DNA of 64,000 nt from Acidobacteriota bacterium (GTDB lineage: Bacteria > Acidobacteriota > Blastocatellia > Pyrinomonadales > Pyrinomonadaceae), in NCBI GenBank assembly GCA_019639175.1, contig JAHBSK010000010.1, positions 1 through 64,000 on the forward strand, in the 5' to 3' direction. Under the pieces are notes generated by a model that was not told where the DNA came from, did not search any database, and saw only the letters and a program-made list of their open reading frames with translations. The position numbers and the translations under genes are program-made. Shown piece after piece: positions 36,852 through 46,263 of this stretch (positions are counted from its first letter, which is position 1; the number at the start of each line of letters is the position of its first letter).

Positions 36852-37646
36852 TCATGCGCCGTGTTTCGCTTCGTCAAACTGCTGGACATTTTCGTCATCG
36901 GCATTCTCGCCATCAGTATTTTCCGCCGGTGAACCGGCTTCTATCTGTTTGCCGGCGGTGCTGCCAGAACCTGCGCCCAACAGGCCCATCTGCGATTTAT
37001 ATTCAAGCAGCTTATCGTGCAGTTGAATGTCCATTGCCTCGCGTTCGATGTCTGCCATCTGGTTGTCAACCGAAGCGGCCCCAAGCTGTAATTTCGCTTC
37101 GGCGGCGGCAACGCGGCGGTCGATCTTCTCGCGCATTTCATTGAAGGTCGAAGCATCGTCACCAATGTTGAACGCTTCCATCGTCTGGGCAAGCTGTTCC
37201 TGCAGCTTTGCCTGTTTGGCGGCGGAGATAAGCTGCATCGCCTCGGCGCTCCGCTTTTTCATGTTCAGCACGTAATTATCACGCGCCTTCAATGCCTGTT
37301 TGGAAGCCAGCGAAGCATGTTCAAGCTGTGCGCCGGTGCGCTCCATGTCAAGCTGAGCCTGCTGGAGCTGGCCGATGTATGCGGTCGCAATATCGTCACG
37401 CCCCATTTTCACGGACGCCTTGATCTTTGAATCAAGTTCGACGACCTGCCGCTGAAGGTTCTCGTGGTTTCTCTGCAAAAGCCTTTCCGTGGCCATGACC
37501 TGCGCCACCGAATTGTTCAGTTCCGGGACCCTATCCCTCATGTCTCGGATCGTCTGCTGCAATACAAGCTCCGGATTTTCGATCTTGTCCAAAGCGGCTC
37601 CGGTGCCTGCTCTAAATATTCTGGTTATTCTCGCCCACAATCCCAT
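36852..37646 (-). CDS. PspA/IM30-family membrane-stress protein
   Basis: Phage-shock-protein-A homologue of 264 residues. The N-terminal amphipathic region GLWARITRIFRAG and the typical IENPELVLQQTIRDMRDRVPELNNSVAQVMA start of helix 1 are characteristic, followed by four to five long helices. It polymerises on damaged inner membrane to hold the proton gradient in known members. The C-terminus has an extra Gly/Ser/Asp-rich acidic tail after about residue 220 (AGSPAENTDGENADDEN). The upstream gap of 327 bp contains an inverted repeat that might be an operator. Confidence 0.92.
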   Translation of the reverse strand: MGLWARITRIFRAGTGAALDKIENPELVLQQTIRDMRDRVPELNNSVAQVMATERLLQRNHENLQRQVVELDSKIKASVKMGRDDIATAYIGQLQQAQLDMERTGAQLEHASLASKQALKARDNYVLNMKKRSAEAMQLISAAKQAKLQEQLAQTMEAFNIGDDASTFNEMREKIDRRVAAAEAKLQLGAASVDNQMADIEREAMDIQLHDKLLEYKSQMGLLGAGSGSTAGKQIEAGSPAENTDGENADDENVQQFDEAKHGA

Positions 37647-37973
37647 CTTTTTTTGTGATCTCCTAAATTTTAGGCCAAAAACTTCTGCTAAAACCGATAC
37701 GACATCAGTTGCCGGTAAGTTGCAAATACCGGATGTCAGTATATCAGGAATTGGCAGAAAGTGACTAATTCATCGTCGAAAATCCGTCTGATCGTGGAGG
37801 CGAACAAAAAAGTTCCTGCAAGTTTTGCCATCGCCGGACGTTCAAACAGCGTGAGAAGGCCAAATACGGCCGGCTCGAAGCCTCTCTCCTGACTGCGTGT
37901 TAATATATTTACGGGCGCCGTCGCCTTATGTTCGGGCCAAAGAAATTTCAGCGAATAATTGTGGGGAATAAAA
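37647..37973. other. Divergent intergenic region pspA / macroglobulin
   Basis: This 327-bp region separates two divergent genes. GACAT...CCGGTA at 37701-37717 and TACCGG...ATGTC at 37727-37737 form an inverted repeat (stem of 6 bp plus 5 bp outer stem, 9-nt loop) 55-90 bp upstream of pspA, a reasonable place for an operator. The stretch 37790-37900 has coding-like composition on the minus strand but no start or domain. No tRNA or known RNA was found. Confidence 0.4.
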
Positions 37974-40900
37974 ATGAAACAGATCGTGTCGGGAATAGTT
38001 GCGACGGCCATTTTTTGGTCAATGTTTGCTCCGTTCGTGATTGATGCCCAGGCTCAGGTGATCGGCAAAGCCCGTGATTCAAAGATGAGTACTACGGAAG
38101 ACGGATTAAAGTTCAGGTTGAGCGAAGGCTCTGAAATGCAGGAAGAGCGTCAGGTTCAGCAGCCTGCCGCCGCTGAAGGGCTTGAACCGGACGACACCGG
38201 AGCATTGCTCAGGCGCCTTCCGGCGATCAAGTCAGATCCGAGCGACGAATCGGAATTTGCAAAACGCATCGGAACGCTGCCGGCGCCAAAGACCGGTGAG
38301 AAGATACCGGTCAAGTTTCCCGCTGACGGCGACATGGCTCCGCCGACACAGGGCGAGGACGCAAAGACCGCGCTTGAGGTCATCCGCTTTTCGCCGGAAG
38401 GAGCGGTTCCGCTTGCTCCCGACCTGAACGTCACATTCTCGCATCCGATGATCGCCGTGACCTCACAGGAGGAAGCGGCCAGATACGCTCCGGTCGAGCT
38501 TTCGCCGCAGGTCGAAGGCCGTTGGCGTTGGCTGGGAACGCGGACGCTGATGTTCGACACGGACAAGCGTTTCCCGATGGCGACCGTGTTCACTGCCCGC
38601 ATACCCGCCGGAACAAAGTCGGCGGTCGGCCCGGCTCTGCAAAAAGATCTTTCATGGACATTTTCCACGCCGCCGCCAAAGATCGTTCAGTCCTTTCCCG
38701 GCAGCGGCCAAACGACCACGCGTGATGCGTTAATGTTCATCGCGTTCGATCAGGCGATAAACCCCGAAGCGGTTTTGAGGACGATCAGCGTGACAGGCCG
38801 CGGCGGAAAGGTCCCGATCCGCCTTGCCACTCAGGAAGAGATCAACAGCGACCAGAGCATTCAATATTACTCAAAGCAGGCACAGCCGGGACGCTGGCTT
38901 GCCTTTCGAGCCGTCAACAGCGACGGAACGCCGGACAACGCATTGCCCGGAGCCTCGACGATCACGGTCACGATCGAAAAAGGAACGCCTTCCGCCGAAG
39001 GACCGCTGACCACGACCGAGGCGCAGGCATTCGCCTATCAGACCTTTGGCGAGATGGTCTTTGTCGATGCTGCCTGCGGTTGGCGTGCGAACAAGGAATG
39101 TTCGCCGTTCGAGACGTGGATGCTGCGGTTCACAAACCCGATAGACGCTTCCAAGTTCAACAAAGACCTTGTAAAGATAGAGCCTGCGGTCGAAGGGGCG
39201 AATATCTATCCTTCCGGCAATTTTATCTATATCGAAGGTGTAAAAAAGGGAAGAACGACCTATAAGATCACGGTCGATGCAAGCCTTAATGACAGGTTCG
39301 GCCAGACAATGCGAAAGAACGCCGAGGCGACCATCAAAACCGGGACCGCTCCGGTGATGATGTATTCACAAGGCGGTTTTATGACCGTTCTTGACCCTAC
39401 GGCAAAGCCTGTTTTTTCGATCTATACCACCAACCACCGCACGGTCCGCGTAAAGATGTATCGCGTCGGCCCCGAACACTGGAACGGCTATCAGGAATTT
39501 GTCCGTTACATAAATTATGACGATGGCCTCCGTCCGGCAATGCCGGGCACGCTTGTTTCGAACAAGCTCGTGAATATCGAAAATGTGACGGATGAACTGG
39601 TCGAGACACGCATTGACCTTTCCCCGACGTTCAGAAACGGACTCGGTAACGTCATTCTCGACATAGAGCCAACGGTCAAACGCGACAGATATGACCGGAC
39701 AAGGATCGTTAAATGGGTTCAGTCAACACAGATCGGGTTGGATGCGTTTGTCGATAGCGAGGAACTGGTCGGTTTTGCAACGGAGTTGAAGTCAGGAAAG
39801 CCGATGTCCGGTGTCGAACTCTCGATCTATCCCAATAACGGAACTGCCGTGAGCGGAACCGACATGGCCGACGTTTCAGGAACGCAGGAACAGGGAACGA
39901 TCTTTGGTTCTCTGTGGAACTGGGTCTGGAGTTGGGGTTCGGCTGATCCTTCGGACGTGAGTTCGGTCGATTCGGACGGTTCGGCATTGGATATTGAAAC
40001 GGTCGGGCCGGCACAGACAAACAGGACGGGCGAAAGCGGCGTTCTGCGGCTGCGTCTTTCGGACAAGCCTTCAAGCAAAGGCCAGAACATTCTGGTTGCC
40101 CGAAAAGGGAACGATGTCGCGTTCCTGCCTGAAAATTCTCAGTACTACTGGCAGAACAGCGGTTCATGGCACAGAAAGTCTCAGCCGGATACGCTTCGCT
40201 GGTTCGTTTTTGATGACCGCAAGATGTATAAACCCAACGAAGAGGTTTCGGTGAAAGGCTACATCCGCGTACTGAGAGGCGGAAAGCTCGGCGACATCGA
40301 AGGGCTTGGCGACACCGCCAGCGGCCTGACGTGGTCGGTTCGCGATCCGCGCAATAACGAGATAGCAAAAGGAACCGGACAGCTTAATGCATTCGGCGCG
40401 TTCGATCTTAAATTCAAACTGCCTGACAACGTCAATCTGGGTTACGCAAGCGTTTCGCTGTCCACCAATTCGAGCATTTCCGGGTATACATATTCGCATC
40501 AGTTCCAGATACAGGAATTTCGGCGTCCGGAATTTGAGGTGACGGCAAAGGTCGATAGCGAAGCTCCGCATTTTGTCGGCGGCCAGGCCGACCTGTCGGT
40601 CGAGGCAAAATATTATGCAGGCGGCGGACTGGCAAACGCCGAAGCAAACTGGACCGTGACGGCGACACCGACAAATTACACTCCGCCAAACCGTGGCGAT
40701 TATACCTTTGGAACATGGGTTCCGTGGTGGCGGACATTTGATTACGGCGGCATTGGCCGTCCGGGTGTCGGCGGTACAACACAGACCTTTAAGGGCGTGA
40801 CGGACGCAAGCGGCGTTCATCATCTGAAAGTGGATTTTGAATCGGTCAAACCGCCGCGTCCCTATACGATCTCGGCATCGGGTTCGGTTCAGGACGTGAA

Positions 40901-43900
40901 CCGCCAGACGTGGGCGGGCAGAACAACTATGCTCGTTCATCCGGCCGATCTTTATGTCGGTATCAGGACGCAGCGGACATTCGTACAGAAAGGACAGAAA
41001 TTCACGGTCGAATCAATAGTTTCAGACATCGACGGCAATTTGGTGGCGGGACGCGATGTTGAGGTCAAAGCCGTTCTTAAGGATTGGCGGTTTGACGCGG
41101 GTTCGTGGAAGGAAACCGTAATCGACGAACAGGCCTGCGCCGTAAAGTCAGGCGAAAAAGGTGTCGGCTGTGACTTCATTGCAAAAAACGGCGGACGCTA
41201 TACGATAACTGCCGTTGTGATGGATGATCGCGAACGGTTCAATGAGAGCGAGTTCACCGTCTGGGTTCCGGGCGGAAAGACACCGCCGAACCGCAGCGTC
41301 GATCAGGAAGAAGTTCAGATCATCCCGAGCCAAAAGGATTACGCTCCGGGCGATGTCGCAGAGATACTGGTTATTGCTCCATTTGCTCCCGCCGAAGGCA
41401 TTCTGACGCTTCGCCGCGAGGGCATTGTCAGAACCGAGCGGTTCACGATGAAGGATTCTTCCGTGACGCTGAAGATACCGATCGAGGAAAAATATCTCCC
41501 GAATATCTATGCCCAGGTCGATCTGGTCGGCACGTCGCCGAGAGTGAACGACAAGGGCGAGGCCGAGGAAAAACTGGCTCCGCGTCCTGCTTTTGCGAGC
41601 GGAAACATAAGTCTTCCGATCTCGACAGATTCAAGAAAATTGACCGTCACCGCCGAGCCGCAGGCAAAAACACTTGCTCCCGGCGGCGAGACAAAGGTCG
41701 ATGTTTTGGTCAAAGATCACAACGGCGAACCGGTCGCGAACAGCGAGGTTGCCATAGTCGTAGTTGATGAAAGCGTGCTGAGCCTGACCGGCTACAGCAT
41801 TACCGACCCGACTTCGGTCTTTTACACACATCGGTCAGGCGGAACCACGGACCATCATTTAAGGAAAGACATCTTGCTCGGAAATCCTGCTGATGTTTCG
41901 GACGGCTCCACCCCGCAGGCAACGCCGCCGCCACCGCCTTCGGGCAGTGGAGCTGGATTTGCGCTCGACGGTGTTGATGCCAAAGCTATGCCAATGGCCG
42001 CGAGAAGATCGATCAGATCCGAACTAGCAGCTTCGCCTGAAGCTGATCTATTAGCTATTACAGAGGAATCTTCATCAGATTCAGCAATCGAGCTCCGTGA
42101 GAACTTTAACGCTCTCGCGGTCTTCGCTCCGTCGGTCAAGACAGATTCGAACGGGCGTGTGACGGTTGACGTAAAGCTGCCGGACAACCTGACGCGGTAT
42201 CGCATAACGGCGGTTTCGGTCGATTCCGGTAAACGGTTCGGCAAAACCGAATCGAACATCACGGCACGCAAACCGCTGATGGTGCGGCCTTCGGCTCCGC
42301 GCTTTATGAACTTTGGCGACAAGATCGAACTGCCGGTCGTCGTCCAAAACCAGACCGATCAAGATATGACGGTTGATGTTGCAGTAAGGGCAACGAATGC
42401 GGAACTGACAGGCGGAAACGCGACAGTAATGGAGCGTGCAAATTCTCCTTCAGATGACACACTCCCTACCGGTCGTGTTTCGGCCTCCGGCAAACGCATT
42501 CTTGTCAAAGCCAACAGCCGCGAGGAAGTGCGTTTTCCGGTCTTGACCAATAAGGCAGGAACGGCGAGGTTCCAGTTTGCGGTTAGCTCAGGTAATAACA
42601 CAGACGCGGCCGAGATCTCGCTGCCCGTCTGGACACCGGCGACGACCGAGGCATTTGCCACATACGGCACGACCGATGCGAACGGCGCGATATTCCAGCC
42701 TGTGCAGACGCCGGGCGACGTGTATCCGCAGTTCGGCGGGCTTGAGGTCACGACCAGTTCTACACAGCTTCAGGAACTGACGGATGCTTACATCTATCTG
42801 GCGAGTTATCCTTACGCCTGCTCAGAGCAGATCTCATCAAGGATGATATCGACAGCAGCTTTGAGAGATGTTCTGAGTGCGTTCAAGGCAAAAGATATGC
42901 CTTCGCCGGAGGCGATAGCCGCTCAATTTGAACGTGACATACAGGTGCTTCAGTCGCGGCAGCGCAGCGACGGCAGCTTTGGCCTGTGGAAACGCGATCG
43001 TGAGCGTTATGAATATCCGTTCCTGACGGTTCACGTTGCTCATGCCCTTGCGTTAGCAAAAACCAAAGGCTACAAGGTGCCTGATGAGATGCTCAACCGG
43101 ACAAAGCCTTATCTGAAGGATGTCGAAAAGCATTTTAACGGCGAATGGTATGTCTCGTCACCGCAGGTTCGCTGGACGATCTCTGCCTATGCGCTTTATA
43201 TCCGCGACATGATGGGTGACAAAGACGTTGCCAAGGCGAAAAAACTGCTGGCGGAAGCGACCATTGAGAAGATGCCGTTCGAGGCTCTGGGTTGGGTGCT
43301 TTCCGTGCTTGCGGACGATAAAGGCTCCGCTGCCGAGGTCGAGACCATCGTCTGTTTCCTGATGAACCGTACGACCGAAACGGCATCAACGGCAAACTTC
43401 GTTACCAACTACGCTGACGGCGGCTGGCTGATAATGGCGTCGAACCGACGCGCCGACGGCGTGCTGCTCGAGGCGTTGATAAAAGTTCGGAGTACCGGCT
43501 TTAGCCGGCCTGAGCTGCCTAAAGGCGGGACTCCAAACGCGACCCCGAATGCAGCCGAAGACCTCATTCCCAAACTCGTTCGCGGCCTGTTGGCCCATCG
43601 CAAGAAAGGGCATTGGGGTTCGACGCAGGAAAATGTGTTCATCCTGCTGGCGATGGACAAATACTTCAACGCGTTTGAGAGCGTTACACCGGATTTTGTG
43701 ACAAAGGCCTGGCTTGGCAATACTTATGCGGGCGAGCAGGCATTCAAGGGCCGTTCCGCCGATTCGAACGTGCTGAACATACCGATGTCATATCTGGTCG
43801 AACAGGGGGGAACGTCGAACCTGATCCTCGATAAACAGGGAGCGGGCAGATTGTATTACCGCATCGGAATGAAATATGCTCCGACCAACCTCAAACTCGA

Positions 43901-44405
43901 TCCGGCGGATTACGGCTTCACCGTTTTGAGGAAATACGAGGCGGTCGATGATGCCGATGATGTCAAGCAAAACGCCGACGGAAGCTGGACGATCAAGTCA
44001 GGAGCGCGTGTTCGCGTCCGGCTGACGATGGTCGCACAGGCACGGCGTTACCACGTTGCATTGGTCGATTATCTGCCCGCCGGATTGGAAATAATCAATC
44101 CCGGACTGGCAGTGTCCGAGGCGATACCGGCTGACACGGGCGGCGGCAACACAAATGTCACGACGTTTCACAGCCGTTCCTTCGGCGGCTGGTGGTGGCG
44201 TGCCAACTGGTTCGAGCATCAAAACTTCCGCGACGAACGGGCCGAAGCCTTTGCGTCGCTGCTTTGGGAAGGCGTGTATAACTACACCTACGTCGCCAGA
44301 GCAACAACGCCGGGCCAATTCATCGCTCCGCCCGCCAAGGCCGAGGAAATGTACGCCCCCGAAACTTTCGGCCGCACCGGAACGGATTTTGTGAACGTGG
44401 AGTAA
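37974..44405 (+). CDS. Bacterial alpha-2-macroglobulin with CxEQ thioester
   Basis: A 2143-residue exported protein, larger than the E. coli YfhM type (about 1650). Signal peptide at about 1-30. Many MG-type beta-sandwich domains follow, with a MG/bait-like linker at about 1310-1365 (PPPPPPSGSGAGF... then APSVKTDSNGRVT, the start of the A2M domain). The thioester site is ACSEQ, with Cys1616 at 42819-42821; the CxEQ pattern means a thioester is possible even though the residue after Cys is Ser. The TED helical ring (about 1600-1880) follows. There is no lipobox, so it may be free in the periplasm, and there is no pbpC neighbour as in E. coli. Such proteins trap proteases through the bait/thioester. 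A 54-bp palindrome is inserted in frame in the TED region. ATG 37974 is chosen after the GGGGA site. Confidence 0.9.
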   Translation: MKQIVSGIVATAIFWSMFAPFVIDAQAQVIGKARDSKMSTTEDGLKFRLSEGSEMQEERQVQQPAAAEGLEPDDTGALLRRLPAIKSDPSDESEFAKRIGTLPAPKTGEKIPVKFPADGDMAPPTQGEDAKTALEVIRFSPEGAVPLAPDLNVTFSHPMIAVTSQEEAARYAPVELSPQVEGRWRWLGTRTLMFDTDKRFPMATVFTARIPAGTKSAVGPALQKDLSWTFSTPPPKIVQSFPGSGQTTTRDALMFIAFDQAINPEAVLRTISVTGRGGKVPIRLATQEEINSDQSIQYYSKQAQPGRWLAFRAVNSDGTPDNALPGASTITVTIEKGTPSAEGPLTTTEAQAFAYQTFGEMVFVDAACGWRANKECSPFETWMLRFTNPIDASKFNKDLVKIEPAVEGANIYPSGNFIYIEGVKKGRTTYKITVDASLNDRFGQTMRKNAEATIKTGTAPVMMYSQGGFMTVLDPTAKPVFSIYTTNHRTVRVKMYRVGPEHWNGYQEFVRYINYDDGLRPAMPGTLVSNKLVNIENVTDELVETRIDLSPTFRNGLGNVILDIEPTVKRDRYDRTRIVKWVQSTQIGLDAFVDSEELVGFATELKSGKPMSGVELSIYPNNGTAVSGTDMADVSGTQEQGTIFGSLWNWVWSWGSADPSDVSSVDSDGSALDIETVGPAQTNRTGESGVLRLRLSDKPSSKGQNILVARKGNDVAFLPENSQYYWQNSGSWHRKSQPDTLRWFVFDDRKMYKPNEEVSVKGYIRVLRGGKLGDIEGLGDTASGLTWSVRDPRNNEIAKGTGQLNAFGAFDLKFKLPDNVNLGYASVSLSTNSSISGYTYSHQFQIQEFRRPEFEVTAKVDSEAPHFVGGQADLSVEAKYYAGGGLANAEANWTVTATPTNYTPPNRGDYTFGTWVPWWRTFDYGGIGRPGVGGTTQTFKGVTDASGVHHLKVDFESVKPPRPYTISASGSVQDVNRQTWAGRTTMLVHPADLYVGIRTQRTFVQKGQKFTVESIVSDIDGNLVAGRDVEVKAVLKDWRFDAGSWKETVIDEQACAVKSGEKGVGCDFIAKNGGRYTITAVVMDDRERFNESEFTVWVPGGKTPPNRSVDQEEVQIIPSQKDYAPGDVAEILVIAPFAPAEGILTLRREGIVRTERFTMKDSSVTLKIPIEEKYLPNIYAQVDLVGTSPRVNDKGEAEEKLAPRPAFASGNISLPISTDSRKLTVTAEPQAKTLAPGGETKVDVLVKDHNGEPVANSEVAIVVVDESVLSLTGYSITDPTSVFYTHRSGGTTDHHLRKDILLGNPADVSDGSTPQATPPPPPSGSGAGFALDGVDAKAMPMAARRSIRSELAASPEADLLAITEESSSDSAIELRENFNALAVFAPSVKTDSNGRVTVDVKLPDNLTRYRITAVSVDSGKRFGKTESNITARKPLMVRPSAPRFMNFGDKIELPVVVQNQTDQDMTVDVAVRATNAELTGGNATVMERANSPSDDTLPTGRVSASGKRILVKANSREEVRFPVLTNKAGTARFQFAVSSGNNTDAAEISLPVWTPATTEAFATYGTTDANGAIFQPVQTPGDVYPQFGGLEVTTSSTQLQELTDAYIYLASYPYACSEQISSRMISTAALRDVLSAFKAKDMPSPEAIAAQFERDIQVLQSRQRSDGSFGLWKRDRERYEYPFLTVHVAHALALAKTKGYKVPDEMLNRTKPYLKDVEKHFNGEWYVSSPQVRWTISAYALYIRDMMGDKDVAKAKKLLAEATIEKMPFEALGWVLSVLADDKGSAAEVETIVCFLMNRTTETASTANFVTNYADGGWLIMASNRRADGVLLEALIKVRSTGFSRPELPKGGTPNATPNAAEDLIPKLVRGLLAHRKKGHWGSTQENVFILLAMDKYFNAFESVTPDFVTKAWLGNTYAGEQAFKGRSADSNVLNIPMSYLVEQGGTSNLILDKQGAGRLYYRIGMKYAPTNLKLDPADYGFTVLRKYEAVDDADDVKQNADGSWTIKSGARVRVRLTMVAQARRYHVALVDYLPAGLEIINPGLAVSEAIPADTGGGNTNVTTFHSRSFGGWWWRANWFEHQNFRDERAEAFASLLWEGVYNYTYVARATTPGQFIAPPAKAEEMYAPETFGRTGTDFVNVE
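43485..43538 (+). repeat. 54-bp palindromic element inserted in macroglobulin gene
   Basis: GTTCGGAGT at 43485-43493 pairs with ACTCCAAAC at 43530-43538 (one mismatch), enclosing two perfect hairpins: CCGGC-TTTA-GCCGG at 43495-43508 and CTGCC-TAAA-GGCGG at 43515-43528 (one G-U). The total of 54 bp equals 18 codons, so the frame is kept. It is translated as a Gly/Pro/Ser-rich stretch (STGFSRPELPKGG) in the TED domain, a part otherwise of normal composition. Confidence 0.75.
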
Positions 44406-44458
44406 CAAAAAGACATGCCGGATCTTTGCGGTAAGCAAAGTCCGGGTCATACAAAACA

Positions 44459-44500
44459 ACGGGATGAGGAAGGCAAGTGCGTTCTTCATCCCGTGTTTTT
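44459..44500 (+). terminator. Intrinsic terminator of the macroglobulin gene
   Basis: ACGGGATGA (44459-44467) pairs with TCATCCCGT (44486-44494) and is followed by GTTTTTAT. A second hairpin (CCGGATCTTTGC...GCAAAGTCCGG, 44418-44445) lies between the stop codon and it. Confidence 0.8.
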
Positions 44501-44530
44501 ATAGGGCGTGGACAAGACTGGCGGGCAGGA

Positions 44531-45058
44531 TCACAATCCCGCATTCATACTTAATTTACGGCCCAGATGTTTGCCTACGAACTCATTGTTCTTGTCGGTC
44601 GGAGAGCCGTTATAATCAGGTGAGTCCTTGAGAAATCCGTTCTGGTCCTTGTGGAGCGAGTTGTCCATGTTTGAAAGTATATGGGCCGCTTCGTGATAGC
44701 AGGCGCCGGAAAGTTCCTTCGGGCTGCCGTCGTACATCCGGTCAAAATAGACCTCGCATATCTTCAGGTTGAGGTCTGTAAGGCCCAGAATATTTCCGTT
44801 TGCCTCAGCCATGGCCGTGCTGCCGCCTTTTTTGGCAATGACACTTTTGGAAACGTCTCTTACCATATAGACAATGACATCGGTCTCAAGCAAGGCCGGT
44901 GAAGCGTTCTCATCCACGAGGACGGCATCCGCCGCAGAAAATCCGGTCGCTTTCTTGATAACCTCAGGCAGATATGTTTTTAAGAGGGTGACGGCTTTCT
45001 GTGCGGAGTCCTGAGAACCGCCCTTTCGTTTCAGATACAGGGTAAAGGTAGAACTCAT
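44531..45058 (-). CDS. Small HExxH protein, possible metalloprotease
   Basis: A 175-residue soluble protein without signal peptide. HEAAH at 122-126 fits the HExxH zinc site, with a further His at 136 and Asp/Glu residues downstream (NNEFVGKHLGRKL) that could be the third ligand. The rest is an alpha/beta domain (VDENASPALLETDVIVYMV) that I do not recognise. It lies antiparallel to the macroglobulin gene and upstream of kdsD (divergent). Peptidase activity is only suggested by the motif; a toxin or uncharacterised hydrolase is also possible. Confidence 0.55.
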   Translation of the reverse strand: MSSTFTLYLKRKGGSQDSAQKAVTLLKTYLPEVIKKATGFSAADAVLVDENASPALLETDVIVYMVRDVSKSVIAKKGGSTAMAEANGNILGLTDLNLKICEVYFDRMYDGSPKELSGACYHEAAHILSNMDNSLHKDQNGFLKDSPDYNGSPTDKNNEFVGKHLGRKLSMNAGL

Positions 45059-45200
45059 TTTTACATGCCTCCTAAATAGAAGATCGATATTTCAGGGTGG
45101 TGACGCTGCCCGATACAATAATTGCATAAAAAACACTTTGCAGATCAGAATAATCAACCTCTGCTTGATAAAATAAGGTTTTTTCGGGAAACTTCATTTC

Positions 45201-46169
45201 GTGACGGATCACTTTTCAAAGGTTATTGAACTATTGCGGCTTGAGGCCGCGTCGGTTGAGCGTGCGGCGGATAATCTTGACCGTAACGCGGCTGACCGCG
45301 CGGTTGGGCTGATCGCGGAATGCAGCAGCAAGGTTGTGGTTATGGGCGTGGGCAAATCGGGCGTTATTGCGCAGAAGATAGCTCAGACGATGACCTCGAC
45401 CGGGACGGTGGCGGTGTATGTTCATCCGTCTGACGCGATGCACGGCAGCCTTGGCGTTGTGACGAAGGGCGATGTGGTCATTGCATTGAGCAATTCCGGC
45501 GAGACCGAAGAACTCGTCGCGATGCTGCCCGCGTTGAAGAATAGGGAAGTGCCGATAATTTCCATCGTCGGCAATTTGGATTCCACTCTTGCAAGGCATT
45601 CCGATGTGGTACTCGACGCCTCGGTTGATAAAGAGGCGTGTCCGCTGAACCTCGCCCCGACGACATCGACGACGGTCGCATTGAGCATCGGCGACGCGAT
45701 AGCGATGACCGTGATGGAAGCAAAAGGCCTGACAGCCGAAGATTTTGCGGCGAATCATCCGGCGGGCCGTTTGGGTAAAAGACTTACTCTTCGTGTAAGC
45801 GATCTGATGCACAAAAGTCCGTCCGTCGGGCCTTCGGCTGGCTGGCTTGAGGTTATCAAGGCTATCTCCGACGCGTCGCTCGGGGCCGTTAATGTGGTGG
45901 AAAGTAATGGTCAGCTTCTTGGCATCGTCACTGACGGCGACCTTCGCCGAACAATGGAAAAAACGCCGCCGGAGCTTTTTGGACGCCTGACCGCTGAACA
46001 GATGATGACCGTTTCCCCGACGACCTGCTCATCGGAAATGCTTGCATACGATGCTCTGCGACTTATGGAAGACCGGCCTTCGCAGATCTCCGTGCTGCCG
46101 GTCGTCGATGCTGACGGCAAATGCGTCGGAATGCTGCGCCTGCATGACATCGTCCGTGCCGGATTGTGA
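45201..46169 (+). CDS. kdsD: Arabinose-5-phosphate isomerase (SIS plus CBS)
   Basis: Interconverts ribulose-5-phosphate and arabinose-5-phosphate, first committed step to Kdo for lipopolysaccharide. 322 residues: a SIS domain (about 30-170) with GVGKSGVIAQKIAQT and SNSGETEEL, then a pair of CBS domains (about 205-320). This layout is that of KdsD/KpsF, so the organism probably makes LPS. GTG 45201 is the start; an unrelated 88-bp region then leads to the next gene. Confidence 0.93.
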   Translation: MTDHFSKVIELLRLEAASVERAADNLDRNAADRAVGLIAECSSKVVVMGVGKSGVIAQKIAQTMTSTGTVAVYVHPSDAMHGSLGVVTKGDVVIALSNSGETEELVAMLPALKNREVPIISIVGNLDSTLARHSDVVLDASVDKEACPLNLAPTTSTTVALSIGDAIAMTVMEAKGLTAEDFAANHPAGRLGKRLTLRVSDLMHKSPSVGPSAGWLEVIKAISDASLGAVNVVESNGQLLGIVTDGDLRRTMEKTPPELFGRLTAEQMMTVSPTTCSSEMLAYDALRLMEDRPSQISVLPVVDADGKCVGMLRLHDIVRAGL

Positions 46170-46263
46170 ACGGAAGCGTGCAAACTCCCTACGAAATTCG
46201 TCATCTTATTAACGGCTTGTCCGAGGCCGAACAGTTCATACATTTCCGGGAGATCTTGTGTCA

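Noticed and set aside
37736..38011. 91-residue minus-strand frame between pspA and the macroglobulin gene
   Set aside because: Contains GFEP-type wording seen in chance translations, overlaps the start of the macroglobulin gene, and has no ribosome-binding site. Could be a decayed fragment.
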